64,000 nucleotides of DNA from Bimastos eiseni (GCA_959347315.1 OY365809.1:44633693-44697692), one strand, 5' to 3'. Shown: positions 1-15,500, counted from the stretch's first letter. Translations and numbers: made by a program. Notes: generated by a model not told the origin, from the sequence alone.

Positions 1-506
1 CGTGAGGGTAGTCCTCTGCCCCATCAGCTGATCTTCCCATACACGATGTTTGATCGTTGTACTTGTTTCGCTTGAGGCCGCAAGTGGTGCAAAAATTCTG
101 AAGCTCTTTGCAACCTGGTGGGGAATTAGATTGCGGACCTCTTGGTCAACAGGTCAGTATTCCAACCCCTAGACATATTGTATCAAAGATCAACTGATAT
201 GAGTTTTATTAATTGTGTTGTGCCGGTTTTCGCGCATAGTTCAGCAACTATGCGGTTAACCACAACCAGGATGTTAATTCAGGTGAATATCCGGAAATTC
301 TCCCCTAGGACATATGGCCAGCCAGCAAACTAGACAGTGTAAACTGTAGCCTAAGTCTAATTCTTAGAGAATTCGACAAATTAAAAAAATTTGTTATAAT
401 GCTCTGCTACTTGGACAATTGTTCTAGAGTCTGTTCTTTCAAATATTTTCATTGAGTTGGATGTTCTTGATGGAGTTTGTCTAGTCTCTTATGGTTCTTC
501 TTTCAG
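1..506. other. PDS5 intron, 5' edge of window
   Basis: No exon resembling the PDS5 segment expected just upstream of residue TQNRPAY is visible. The stretch ends in a pyrimidine-rich tract and TTTCAG acceptor at 501-506. I read it as intron only. Confidence 0.6.
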
Positions 507-3500
507 ACTCAGAATCGACCGGCGTACAGTCTGGCCCGGGACCTGATCAGACGTAGCTCTAGCGCGATCGAGCCCTACTTGCAGACGGTTTGTGACGACC
601 ACTTACATTCATTTCGAGAATTTATATGGCACCTTAAGAAAAACTACTACGAGGTGCTCCCAACCCAGCCACGGTTAAAAGAAATGATTTTGTCAGTTAG
701 AAATATTATTATAAGAGAGGAGCTCTTATAGAGGGTAATTGGGTGCCGATTTCAGATGGAGGGGCCGACCACTGAGAAAGCTCACTGTAGCATTAGCGAC
801 GAGCGTGCCCTGGAGACCAGAAGCTCACCCTTTGTAGAAGAGCGCAGAGCTGTAGACGAAAGGAGGTTGGGGACCGGACAACTTAGTTGAGAATTGCCAA
901 GTAGAATCAAGCTCTTTGTAAACAGTTTGAAGAGTTTTTTGTGATGTGGTGCCAACTGTCACAAGTTGTTTCAATCTGTTTTTATCAGATCATTATTTGA
1001 TCAGAGATGTTTGATTTGCTGTTCTGGTTATAACAGTTACTGTTGTCATTACCTGAAGCAAGTCAAAAGAGGTGGAAGTTAATTTAGATAGAAAATGTTA
1101 CACATCATGTAAAGTTGGTGATATTATTATTATTTTTTTAACCTGGGGTAGTTCTGATCCCAGATGTGGGAGTTGGTTAGCTAGGTGTTTAGTTCCTTTG
1201 TGTATGTTCTTTGAGCCTTTCACTTAGATCAGTTGCCCCATTGTAAGCTTTTAATGGCCATCTTTCTGTGTTATTTCAGTTCTTCAACAACGCCCTGATG
1301 TTGGGCAAGACGGCGGAAAGCGGCCTGTCTGAGAGGCTTCTTGATCTCATCCAGGAGCTCAACTCCATCGCTCCGACTGTCCTCGTTTCTGTTCTGCCTC
1401 AGCTGGAGTTCAAGCTAAAGGTTCGTTGTCGTTGTAGGCAGCTCCGAATCTATGAAAGCACTGCTCAAGGGCCATGTGCTGGGCACCAGTTTATTCACCT
1501 CACTACATCAATAATAATGAGAATAATTTCCGTTAAATTTCAGGCTGACAAACTGCAGTATGATTACAGGCATAGTATGAACGAATAATGACAAGATATT
1601 ACATGAGTCGAATTTAACTGTCATCAACCATTCAAGGCACCCATTACGTTATACAACTCATCTTAATAAACACTGCCTGGCGAAGAAAGGGACTCTATGC
1701 CCTTCCCCCTCCAAGTCAAAAGGTGATCAACAGGCGGTACGAGTCCTGTTTTGACCAGTTGTTTTTGGGATGTTTCTTTATGCTTAATCCGTGTTTCTTC
1801 TGTTGATGTCTCTGCATCCACTGTTGTTCCCTGGTTTTGTATATTACATATCCGCTGTCTCAGAGCTCTGCAGAATGGGGACACCTTTAAATGCCCTGCC
1901 ATACAAAATCTAACAACTCTCATTTCTGTGCAATTCCCTGCGTATGAACAATTTCTGATTGATCCCTTTGAACGACTGTTGTTCTGTCTGTAGAGTGGTG
2001 ACGAGAGCGAAAGGATCTCGGCCACACGGCTCCTCGCGAAGATGTTCTCCGAGCCGAACTCCGATCTTGCGATGCTCCACAAACCGCTCTGGACGTGCTT
2101 CGTGGGAAGGTGAGGGTCGCACTTTGACATTGAACCTGTAAACGCTGAAGCTGTAAATGCTGAGCACGTAAACCTTGCAAACGTTGAACCTGTAAACGCT
2201 GAACATGTAAGCGCTGAACCTGTGAACGCTGAACCCATTAACACTGCCTATTGATAGCTAAGCTTATACGATTATCATATGTGAATATTATGGCAACAAA
2301 CTTTGTCTGCTGTTTCCAGACATTACTGTGACTGTCCAGATCCTTGAGGAGACATCAGGGCTCGCGCTCCCTCAGCTGAACAAGCTCCTCTATGTGCCTC
2401 TTGCTCACACCTCCATCAGGTAGAGCCGTTCCTTCTCAGTGGTAGGCCCCTTGATTTGGGATGGCTTCCTTTTGATGCTCTGCTCCCTTCCTAGAATCCC
2501 TTCTCAGGCATTCCTCTGTCATCTTAAGACGACTTTGTTTGTTTGCTGTGCTGGTGTTGGGAGCGCCTCTGAGTAGTCACCTTGAAGGGGCGCTGTATAA
2601 ATTCTCGCGATGAATGAATGAATGAATTGAATGGCGATGACAGTTTACGTCTTATTTCCACTCTTCATCTGGATGCTTTGATCATGTTTAGATTTAACGA
2701 CATTGACATCAGCATTCGCAGGCTCTGTACGCAGGCATCGCAGGAATTCATCGTCAACCATCCGGAACTTGTTCAGGATGTTTCAGGCAGCATAGGAATA
2801 GGAGGTGAGGTTCCTTCTGTGGGCGATTATAATGGCCCTTAAGCTTTCAGATCTGGATTGCTTTCAGATCTATACTGTCTATCTTGCAGATCTCGACTTT
2901 CCAGCTTTCAGATCCAGTGCTTTCAGATATAGACTTTCCAGCTTTTAGATTTAGGCTTTCAGATTTATACTTTCCAGCTTTCAGATCTAGACTTACCATC
3001 TTTGGATGTAGATCCACAAGATTCAGATCTAGACTTACCAGCTTTCGGATACGCTTTCCTGTTTCCAGATACAGATTTTCCAATTTTTAAATGTAGACTT
3101 TCTTGCTGCAAATCTAGACTTTCAAGCTTTGAGATCTAGACTTTCTCGTTTTCAGATCCAGGCTTTACTGCTTTCAAATAAGCTTTCTGCGTTCAAATCT
3201 AGACTTACCAGCTTTAAGATCTAACTTTCCAGCTTTCATATCTAGAATTTCCACCTTTGAAATCTAACTTTCCACCTTTCAGATAAATACTTAACCAGCT
3301 GTTGGATCTAGGCCATGTGGCATCTCTTAGATCTGTCAGGTAGTCCTAGCATGGCATCATTTTGTGTCACCATAGAGAGAGTACGTGTGTTTGATTCTAC
3401 AGAACACCTTCGTCAGCGTCAGCATGACTCCGACGAGAACGTGCGCATGGACGTCGTTCAGGCGATCGTCGGAGCGGCCAAGAGACTGCTCGCAAACGTC

Positions 3501-6500
3501 ACAGAAGATCTACTTGAGTGCGTCAAGGAACGAACGCTCGATAAAAAGGTACCGGTCGCTCGTCGCCGAGCGTTTTCTTTGAGCGGAAACTGCTCTTTAC
3601 TTCTTCTGTGTTTGATGTTCCAGTCTGAGTGTGCGGTGTTGTGTGATCGGTTATACGCTGGTTTATGCGATGGTTTATGCATTGGTTTATGAACTGGACT
3701 GCAATTGCGCCATTGAGGCGTGTGTAGGCACTTCTGAGCAAAAGATGTTGGAAGAAAGGCGGTATCAAATTTCGGAAATGAATGAACACTGGGTTATTCA
3801 TTGGTTATATACTGGTTTATACACTGGTCATATGATGGTTTATAAATTGGCTTATACATTTGGTTGTATAGTGGTTTATGCACTTTATTATACCTTGGTT
3901 TTGTACTGGTTATACACTGGTGACCCCTCGTCAGCTTGCCCTTTGGTACAATAGAGTCAAATGCATGAATCCCAAATGCAGTTAGATACCTTGTGTGTTG
4001 GGCACTCATACAATAGAATCTACTCATTATTTTTACAATAGAATCTACTCATTATTTTTACAATAGAATCTACTCATTATTTTTACAATAGAATCTACTC
4101 ATTATTTTTACAATAGTATCTACTCATTATTTTTACAATAGAATCTACTCATTAGTTTTACAATAGAATCTACTCATTAGTTTTACAATAGAATCTACTC
4201 ATTAGTTTTACAATAGAATCTACTCCTTATTTTTACAATAGAATCTACTCATTATTTTTACAATAGAATCTACTCATTATTTTTACAATAGAATCTACTC
4301 CTTATTTTTACAATAGAATCTACTCATTAGTTTTACAATAGAATTTACTCCTTATTTTTACAATAGAATCTACTCCTTATTTTTACAATAGAATCTACTC
4401 ATTATTTTTAAAACTGGTTGGGTCTCGTAATGAGGTGATTTTCTCTCCTGAGAATGAGTGAAGAATGGAGGGGAAAAATCAAGAGGAAGACCAAGTTTGC
4501 TGCAAGAATGGACCGGATGATGAAGAAGGATTCCGGGAAGCTGGAGGATAGCGAGAAGATTCATTACGAAGATTTATATAGCACCCCTTCAAGGTTACTA
4601 CTCAGGGGCGCTCCCGACCCCAGCACGGATGAAAAGAAGTTTCAGAGCAAGTATAAAAAGAGCAGACCCTGGGAGATGACAAGGCAGTGTTGAAGGGCGT
4701 GGCTGCATTACGGCGCTCTAGAAATCGTTCGTTTAATAATAATAAAAAGGTACAAACCTAACTAAACGGCAGTGAACTAATAGAGAAGATGATGATGATG
4801 ATAGATACCACTTGTGCCCATCAAGGCTTGTGTGAACTTCTGAACTTATTGTGAGAAGGGCAATATCAAGTGCAGTTGTATTATATTGGGGCAGGTTAAA
4901 GGTCAGATTTATTGTTGATATCTTCTCTTTCTGCTGTTGGTTCTTATTTGATTTTGATTGTGTCTGATAGTTCAAGATTCGCAAGGAGGCACTGATCGGA
5001 CTGGGGCAGATCTACAAGCGGTGCTGTGAGTTGGGTGGGAACGATCTGGAACGAGTGTCCTGGGTGCGAAACAAGGTGTTACATGCATACTACCACAATG
5101 CTGTTGATGACAAGTAAGCCTTTTTTGATTGTCATTGTCAAATTTAGTATTCTATATCCTAAGTGGGTCATGCAATATTATTATTAAATGTTGTTTTTGT
5201 AAAATTATGTGTTTTTTAATCGAAGTTAGATGTTGTTTATGCTAGACTAGGTGTCATTTTATGCAAAATGAAGTTCTTCTCTGCAATTATTAAGTGTTGG
5301 TCAAAATTATGTGTTTTACTAAATCAGGTGTTGTTTATGCTAGACCAATTGTCATTTTAAGGGCAAGTTGAGTGTTGTTTTTGCAAAAATTAGGTATTTA
5401 ATTAGGTATCCATTAATGAGGTATGTACAAGTTACTGATTAATTCAAATTTTGTGTGTGGTTCAAACAAGTGATTATATTTCTTTCCTGTAAATAGTGAA
5501 TGCACCATTTTCGCTAGAATCAAGTGTTATTAATTTTGCATTTTTCTAAATTGAAGCATTTTACAAGCAGAAATTATGTACAAATGGCATTAGCATGGTT
5601 ATATTGACACAAGCGGTGGTTTTCTGTTCAAATTACCTGAGCAATGCTAATTTCTCCTAAGTTGAAACCAATTTTAAAGCAAGATCTATCTGACATGTGT
5701 CAGAATTTGGCAATGAACTTTACACTAATTATCCGATGCTGTATAGGGACATGGTGACCAATTTTTAAGAGTTGCATGTCGCGTAACACGGATGGCGTGG
5801 TTCGATCCTCCTCTGTGACGGTTACTGGTTAGAGACCTCTATCCAGTCCTTCTCTCACGATTGCTCTGTGCCATCGATTGATACTTAGTCATTAGATAGT
5901 GCAGCGTTTCAAAATCTTGGAACTCTTTTGATATAAATATTTTTTGGTGGAACCCCTGTCCAAAACTAAACATATTCTGATGTAGGTACAACTGCCTGAG
6001 AATGTAGACTATTATAGGTTTAGTTCTAGATTAGATTAATAACAATACAAATATCAATAACAATGACATAATTTATGAATTCTCTTTCATAATTAGTTCT
6101 ACACAGATGTTAAGTAAAAAGCCTCCTATAATAAAATTTTATTATTATTTACTATAAATTGTTCTAATGAAAGTTTCCCCAGAACTCTTGTGATCCTAGG
6201 GTTCTGCGAAACACAGTTTAGGAAATGCTGAGATAGTGGAACCCAATGAATAAGTATAAAAAAACAGTGATTCATTTTCCATTCTGAGCATATTATATTT
6301 TTGAGCGCACGTTCCGTGTGATTCTGTTCGTTGCGATGTCTCATAACTGACTCGTAATGTTGTCTGTCTCAACAGAGTCCTCGTTGAACGCATTCTAAAC
6401 ACTTCTCTTGTGCCGTACTCTCTTGAGCCAGAGGATCGCATGAAGAGACTCTTTCTTCTCTACACCAACTTGGACGAACATGCCATCAAGTACGTTGTGC

Positions 6501-9500
6501 AGTTTAACAGCTCTATAAAAAACATGCTTCCTTGCATCTATTTATTATTTTTCCCGTTGCTGGGTGAGCACATCTGAATTGGGGCTATATACGACACATG
6601 TGAGCAACTTGAAATGGGTCATTACATAGAACAAGATTCAACGCACTGTTGGGTTGCAGGCAAAGCGAACCACCGAGTGAATTCCGGTATATTTGTATAT
6701 AATTTCCCTGCTCTAAGACAGGTTCGAACTTCCAATGTCGCCAACTACCACGCTGTCTTGTCTCCTTCAGCTGGCTGTAACTGTCCTTCATCATCCAGTC
6801 CGGAAGCATTTGGGGTCTTCCTTTAGTTCTTCTTTCTTTCATTCTTCCCTTCGTTATTGTTCGTAGTGTGGAATCAGTGAATCACCCATCAAGATGTTCG
6901 CATCCATTTCTTCTGTCTTCTTCTGATTGTTTCTCTCAGGAACCTTTTCTCTTCCACCAAATGATGTAATATCTCCTTATTTGTCTTGTGTTCTGTCCAG
7001 ATTACTCTCTCGATTTTTCTCCAAATCCAGGTCTCAAAGCCTCCAGTTTTTTCAGTTCTTCTTTAAGCACACCTACCTATATTCATGCTCTACTAACTCT
7101 TTACATTCCTCCTCGTTGCTTACAATCATCAAGTACAGGTCTTTTAGTCGAACCACGATGCAGAACAGTTATGGGCTCTCGTGCATTTCATGTCTCTGCT
7201 CCTAGGGAATGGAATTGACTGCCACTCTCTGTTTGTAGCTCAAATTCACTTCCTTCCTTCAAAAAGCGACTCAAAACTCACTATTTCTCTCTGGCTTTCA
7301 AGGATTTGGAAATCTAATTGCATCTTCTCCTGGTGACTGACTATCCGCGCCTCAGATTCACATTTAGGTGTGACCTTGTGCGTGTTACAAATTTATTAAT
7401 AATAAAATAAGCTCAACATCCTGACGACATTGGAGGAGCTCTGCTGTTCTGCATGGGTATATGGGGCCACATTCAGAAGGAACTATTGTAGCGTACTGTA
7501 CTATATTTATGCGTTCGTAAGCCGTCTCTAGTAGAGGGAACTGTTCAGAAGTGCCGCCAGTGCACTAGGCTGAGCAAGAAGAAGCAGGTCATGAGAAAGC
7601 GAAGGAGAATGAGAGACTGCCAGATAGAATTGTAGAGCAAACAGAAGTAAACTACTACTATGAGTTGAACTATTAATTATTAAATCAGTCTTAGCGATTA
7701 AGTGACTGTTTATGTTTGGATCGTTATTGATGAAGAGCCCTGCAGGAGATTTTCAAGACCCAGTTTGGTCTGAGGAGTTTGGTACGAACCGTTCTTGACT
7801 TGCATCAGAAAGGCGATTCGGATGATGTGAACCAATTGCTTAACGCCAAAGTTGTTCAGTTGTCACGTAAGTCGGTTTCTTCATCGCTTAACTTTCAGTT
7901 TTTCGGCTGCTTCCTTGGTTGACACATATCCCTATATATCTTAGACAAGGGACTTTTCTTATGTTATCAGAACATATCATCATAGACTTTTAGACATGAT
8001 CGTCGACACAACTTGGCACAGAGACTTTGAACATCCTTACCATCCGTCAGCTGTCGACGGGAACCAGTTGGTTGGCTCCACGCTTGTGCGTGGGCCCACC
8101 ACCAGTGACTTTTCTTAGCTTACTGTGCACTGTTTTGCTAATAATTTGTTCCGACAGTCATTGAAATGACAATAACATCGTGTTGCCTAGCGCAGTGAGC
8201 GCCTCTGAGTAGATTTGTTGAAGAGGCGCTATATACAGTTTTCATATCATATCATTGATTTAACTATAATCGTATTAAGCTCGGACCCGTACACTAAAGT
8301 GTGAACTATTGTAAACACACTATCTCCAGAACATTAGAGGAAACATTTCTCTGATGTATGAATGAATTCGTTTATCACAACTGTCTTAATTCATGTAGGT
8401 TATTTATCGGAGCCACAGAAGGCACAGGAGCACCTGAAGAAGTTTGTCAAGATCGTCCGAGAGGATGCTCGTATCCGTGGCAACCTGCTGAAGCTGGTGA
8501 CTCCTGGCTGCAGCTGCAAGAAGGCCGAGGATTACGTTGTATGTTACGACAATACGTTATGTTGTACGATTAGCATAGTGAAGCATTAATCGCTGGAGCA
8601 ATATTTGTTTCACGATGTGGCTCATTGGTTAGAGCAATTAGCCTGTAACGTGGAGAGTACGGGTTAGATCCTCGTCCAAGACAGTTGCTGTTTAAGACTC
8701 TAATCAAGTCTTTGAGCACAATTGCTGTACAATATTATGGTAATAATTGTAATAGGACACTTATATGGCGCCACTTCATATCAGAGGCACTCACGACTCA
8801 GCACATAGCCAAGCGGAGAACAGGAAAGTCTTAAGGCGCTGTAGGAAAACAGCAGAGGGAGGCGAGAGCAGTTCCTCCTGAAGAGGATGGGAGAGGCTGT
8901 TCCAGCCAGCGGGACCCACGTAGGCGAAGTTCCTGGATTGGGCCGTCGCAGAGCACATTTGGAGAACCACCCAAAGTCTGTGGGCAGAGGAGCGAAGGGA
9001 AGCCCGGTGCAGAATGGAGGAGACCCTAGTGCAGAGGGCCAGACGGAAGGCTGGCGTGGGCAGACCCAAGGAGAGAACTGCATCTGTGCATGTGTGCACT
9101 TCTGACCTTTTGTAAGAAGGGCACTATCAGAATGCAGTTGTATGGTAACAACCTCCTTATGATTGTCATCCTCTGGATCATCTTCCTCAAACAATTAATG
9201 TTTGTTCATTAGATAATGATGCTTAACGAATGCATAAGGGGGATGTAGAGTCATGGATAACACATTGGAGTGCAGAGCTGAGGAACCGAGTTCGACACCC
9301 TAATTCTCCATAAGGTTGGCTAGTCCTTTCGCTAGGCGGCGGCTGCAGTGGTTAAATCAGATGTGTAACGTAATGAGCACCTTGCATGGCTACCTGCAGT
9401 TAATTTCGACTCCTGTAATATGGCTTGTCATCATTCATTCATTCTGTACTTGTAATCAAATTGATCATAAACCATTAGTATTACTATTATTAAAATGATA

Positions 9501-12500
9501 GTTTATATAGCACCTCTCCCAGTTAGGTCCTCATTGTTTTGAACTTAACTCTGAGGCGTTCATGGTGTTCCGTGGTTGATGGGTAGTTTGACCGATTTTA
9601 TTTCAACAGAAGGAAATCATTCGTAAGATGGGGAACCCCGTTCCGCAGAACTTCCTGTACACGAACATCAAGCAGCTGCTGGAGAGAATCGCCCCGGTGA
9701 TGATCGACAGTGGCGCCATCGCCGCCCTCGTCACGCACATCGAGGGCATCCTGCCATCTGGAGACGCCGAAGATGCGGAGGCTGACAGATTGGGCGACTC
9801 AGAGAATCTGGAGTCTGGAATGAAGCTACTGCTTGTGAGATTTCCTGCTTGAATTCTTAATGTATATTGTAATGTGATGAGAGATGGGAAGCAGTTCCCT
9901 TGGTTGGCCCTGAAGAAATCTGTGACTCTTCTATCTGTGGCCTATCCATCTGTCTGAAATAGGTCCTCTTATCAATCTATGACTCACTGACTCCTTTATC
10001 TGTGGCCCCCATTTATCTAAAATAGGTTCGCTATCGACCTGCGACTTCTCTTGCAACTTGCGACTTTGAGAGAGAGACTCGTCAGGGTTTATTTGGTTCA
10101 GCAATATCTGTTATGACTTCTCGTTTCTCCGACTTATCGGACTTCAATGAGACTGCTTAGATAGATATGGCTCCAGTTGGTTAAAACTACTGATTATGGC
10201 TCTCAATTTGGTTCCGATGACAGGAGATTTCATTAGCTATGGTAATTGGAGTCTATTTCGTTGTGATAACATTACATATATTTAATCATCTTACTTTTGT
10301 TATTTTCCATTGTTTTTAAAATGAAATTGTTCTGTTCTTCTTGTGTCGTTAGTTGCTGTCTCACGTCTATCAGAGCTGCTTCCATTCCGAGAAGATATTC
10401 TCCATCCTCCTCAACTTTGTGAAGAGCGAGGACGATACCGTTTGTACGTTTTTTATCTCTTACTACTGATCAAATAAAATTAATTGCAATCAAGGCAACG
10501 CTTTCATAAGGTCCTGTTAATAATGTTCTCTTGCCAGCTGAATGTGTTATTTTTGTTTACTGATTTTGCGTGTGTTTGGCCTGGGTAGCATGCTGGATCA
10601 TAAGACATGTCCCACTAGCAATTGAGAGGGAGGGAGCTCAAGGTCCCTACGCAGTGACCCCTTCAGACATATCCTCTCCGTTTATTCGGCAGTTCAACCT
10701 GTATTGTTTGCTAAAATGGAACGGTTTGTTTCTTATCGTTTGTTTTGTTGGTTTGTGTGTAGCGGATACTGCACTGCAGATATTGAAGAATGTTGGCGCA
10801 AACATGGAGCAGATGTTTCCAGAGGTCCACTCGTAAGTAGCTTTAACGCTAATGAATGTTTTTTTACACTCGTGAATATTTTTTTACACTAATGAGTATT
10901 TTTTACACTCGTAAGTATTTCTTATTTTCATACATTTTAAAGTATTTTTACACTTGTAAGTATACTTATGCTGTGAAATATCGATCTGGTCTTTATATGA
11001 TATATATCTTCATTTGATTTGAAAACTGAAAAACTGTAATATTTTTGCAAGCGCAGTATGAGCCGACAGCGACAAGTTACCACAGAAGTCGAATTTAACT
11101 GTATGGGAGCCACGCATGGCTTGCTATGCAGAGGGTACGGGTTCGATCCTCATCCAGAGAGTTACTGTGTAGTGACCTTGAGCAAGTCCTTTGCTCAGTA
11201 ATTGCTCTGCTTTACTACTGCAGATGCGCCGTCGAGGCATGTGTGCACTTCTGAACTAATTGTAAGAAAGGCAATATCATATTACAGCTGAGCTGCTGTC
11301 TTCTGATCACTGAATACCGATGACAATTTCCTTTTTCTGTTGATTAGGACTCTCCTACCACTGTTGCAAAGGATGGCCAAGAGGGGAACTCCCAAGCAGG
11401 CCAAGCACGCTATCCGATGCATCGATGCCCTGTGCCGCAACAAAGATGCCGTATTCAAGCAGCTGTACGAGGTAGGAACCGGCGCCTTTGCCTTCACATT
11501 GTCTTTGAGTCTCTCTCTCTGACATTGAGAGTTATTGTTTAAGATGATTCTCTGGTTATTCGTGCATGGTGAGTCCAGCACTGTTGAATGTGCTTTCATG
11601 TTCCCAACATTGTCAAGGTGCATCACTAAGGCTCCAAGAATGTGAATATGTTTTGGTATGTAATGTAATGTTATCGAACATTTATATGACTCCCCTTCAA
11701 GATAATAATAATAATACCAGTCATCGTTTGAGGCATTGAATTTTTAGCACTTGGAGAAGAGCATGGATCTCGACGCTCCCAACTTTCTGACATCACTGGT
11801 CGGAATCGGCCACCTGTCGCTTCTCTGTCCGGGGATATTCGCATCTTCCACCGGCAACATCGTGTCGAAGTTCATCGTCAAGGAACTGCTGATGCAGGAT
11901 CGGGTTAGACTCCTTTACTTTTAGTATCATGCCTTAGTATTAATAATAAATATATATTTTCATAAATTCATCATGGGTTTTAGCTTCCTTTAGCAACTTG
12001 AAATATTCCCTGAGGTGTTTCCAAAATGTTTGAATGGATAAAAATTGTATCAATTTCGAAAATGTCGTACAATAATTTCTTAGTGAATTTGTAAATGGTT
12101 TAAAAATCTGTTTCTCTTGTTGAAATGTTAGACTGTTGGTCGGAAATCTGGCGAAAGCTGGTGCACGGAGCACCTCGTGTCCGAGGAAACTCAGGCCAAG
12201 GTACCTCGTGTTCTGATTCTGTTGCGTGTGAACTTCGTTTTGATTTCATTTCTAACTCGCGATGTGAAACTTTTTTAAACTAAAGATCAGTTTGATTGTG
12301 ACAATGTTGCATCTGTGAGAACTTAACTCAGATTAAAACGTAAATTGATCGTGATGTGTTGTTATTGGGACGTAGTGTAACGTATAAGACACTGGGGTGC
12401 AGAGCAGAGGAAGGGAGTTCGATACCCGTATCCCCCATAGGGCTAACTGACTAGTCGTTTCGATAGGCGGTAACGTTGGCTAAATCAGATGTGTAACATA

Positions 12501-15500
12501 ACTGGCCCTTTGCATGGCTGGAGACAGTTAAATTCAACTCCTGTAATAACTTCTTGTCATCAGTCATTAATACTATGTAATCATATTGTGATTTGTCTGT
12601 TTTAAATTTTTTTAATTATTCTGTGTTCTGCTCAATGGTTAATGTATTCGATCCCTGCTGGGACAGACTGTTTGTCAGATGATTTCTCGATTACTGTATT
12701 GCGCTGGTATGTACAACGACTGTGAAATAACCGGACTGTCACCCCTGTGGTCAAAGGTTCAAGTCCCTCACAGAACAGATTGGTATCTTCTCATAAATCT
12801 AGCGCTATCGCCCCCACCGATCGGTATAATCTGGTTTGTATCTATCGAAACAGATCCAGGGTCTAAAGATGATGGTTCGATGGCTAGTGGGGATGAGGAA
12901 CAACTCCAACAGCCGAGCCAGTCCTACTATGCGACTTCTCTACTCGATGATCCTATGCGAAGGCGACCTCATGGAGCGTGGAAACATCAAGTAAGTGGGG
13001 AAACCTTCATGGCGTCCGACTGGGGTCCGGTCGACTTGCAACGCAGGGGTACAAGCGTGAGCTTTTTATGTAGGAACCAGGACCACCGAGAGAAATTTTG
13101 GGTGTTTAGGCAGAGAAATTTTGTATCTGTATGCAGAGAAATTTCGAATCTCTATGCAGGGAAATTTTCTCTGTAGGCAGAGAAATTTAGGGCTCTGCGA
13201 CTGAGAAATTCTGGGTCCCTGGGCAGTGCAGTCACTGGCCTCTTAGACTGAAGTGAGTGTTTTCTATTGCAGTAAATGATGTATGGTAATATGCAGATGC
13301 TTGAAGATTAACTTTTTGTGTTGTTAATATTACAATACGCAAGGTCTAAATCAGAAACTTTGTTTAGCTGATTATGATATTTTTTTAATCTCAGTCAGGG
13401 AGAGGGGTCGAGAGGGACAAGTCCCTCCACCTTTTACAGATAGGGAATACGTTATATGTTTGTCCCTCCCCACATTTCTTACCCCTCTTATTGGGTCTCC
13501 CCCACCTCTCACCCGAGATCGCCAGCTCCGTCTAACTGCTCTTTTCCCACTAAATCTAGCCTTTGTTTCACCTCTCTGTGTGACTGCTTGTTAGAGATGT
13601 GCATGATGGTAATACTGATTGTGATGTTGTAACGATAATTTATCAGAGCTTGTTTCTGTCTGTTGATAACAGCAAGGCCGAGATGGCCCGGCTTCGGCTG
13701 CAGGCCGGATGCTGCATGCTGAAACTGGCTCAGGAACCGGTCTACGCAGAAGCCATTCGATTGGAACAGTTTGAGACAATGGCGCTGCTTGTTAATGTTA
13801 GTCTTCGTTGTTCTCACAGAATCCATCATTTTTATTTTCATGTTTGACCGATGCTTAAAAACTAGGATTTCCAATTCTCCTTCTTTCAAGATTTCTTGTT
13901 CTCAACTAAACCTGCTTTTCTGCAGCTACTTTCCATCCTTTTTTGGGTCTCTCCAGCAGCCTGACTCCAATCTCTGCTTGGCATTCCTGGCAATCCCTCT
14001 GATTCTATGCGGTGCTCTTACATAAGCAGGTGCCCTGTGCTTCGCTTTAGGCCAACCGCTTCAGAAATTGTAATTAATGATTACAGCCTGTCAGATTTGT
14101 CGTATTGGCCACAAATCATAATAACCTTTGACCGACAGGCTTTGGATATAGGAATCTGTTCAGTTTTTAAGCAGATGGTGTTTTTCTGTCAAGGCGCCAG
14201 GTAAAGCAAACCAGACCCTCTTTATCCTCATCTTTAATTTATAGCATATATAATATAATAAAACAAACTCTGATATAAGACAGGGACTTGTTCGCAATGT
14301 TCGTTCGGCTTCAGAAATGACTTCGTTGAGTTAGTTTCTGTTATCCCTTTTAATAGATTCTTTCTGACTTTCTTTTCCAGTGCTCAGGAAGCTAATTTCT
14401 CTTCACTTTATTCGTGAATCAGCTGGATTTAATTTCTTTTACTCTTTTCCAATCCTTCTGGAATGTAATTTCTTTTATATCACAAATCAGTTTGATTGAA
14501 TTTCAGTCTTTTCCTCTTTTCTTTCCTTTTAAAGTTTTAGGCATAAACATCTGCTCCCATTGTCCAACCACATATGCCAGCAGGTTTTCTTCATTTTTTT
14601 TAAATTTTTGCTTAATTTCTTCCTTACATCTGCTTCCCGGTTTCTTTTGCAGGATCCGTGCTATGAGGTTCGTGTCCAGTTTGTACAGAAGCTGCACAAG
14701 GGCCTCATAGCCCTACGTCTCCCTCTCCAGTACATGGGCGTCCTCTGCCTCGGCGCTCTAGACCCACTGAAGGATCGTCGTGCCATTGTTAAGCAGATGT
14801 TTGCGGCAAATGTCACACGACGACGCGAATACATGAAGCAGAACGTTTCTGCCAGCAGTTAGTATTGTCTTAGTATTATCTTTGTATTCTTAATTGTTCT
14901 TATTGTTCTTAGTGTTGTCTTGTTATTCTTGGTATTGTCTTGTAATAAGACTTGGTATTGTCTTTGTATTGATGGGACTGTCATAGTATTCTTAGCATTG
15001 TCCTAGTATACTTGGTAGTGTCCTAGCATTCTTTGTAGTGTATTAGTATTCTTAATATTGTGTTAGCATTCTTAACTTTGAATTAGTATTTTTTATTATG
15101 TCTAAACACCTTTATTACTAATAAATTAATAATTATTACTAATAATTATTACTTCAGCCCCTGCTAGGCAACTTACGATGATCCCCTAATGACTAATCGC
15201 AAGGGGCTTTGCGCTCAATTCAATGAATTTAAATTAAATATTAGTTTAATCACAATGAAGCTGACAAGCCGCATCTTAATTTACAGAGTTAAATTTAATA
15301 CAATCTGTGTGCCCATTTTTTTGGTCTGACCTTTGCTGGTGGTATGATTTTTTTACCTAGTGGTACAATGAAAGTAACATTTGAAAGCCTCTGACCAGTA
15401 CAGTAGGAGTTATGATTGCATTGTTGTTTTTCGCAGAGCAACTCTGTTTCTATTTTACTTGTGTGTGTTTTAGCAAGCAAGGTATTTTCTCTGCTTCCTG

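Noticed and set aside
1663..2244. 193-residue minus-strand ORF with FTGSAFT repeats
   Set aside because: Translation of a 15-bp minisatellite and of the antisense of a PDS5 exon.
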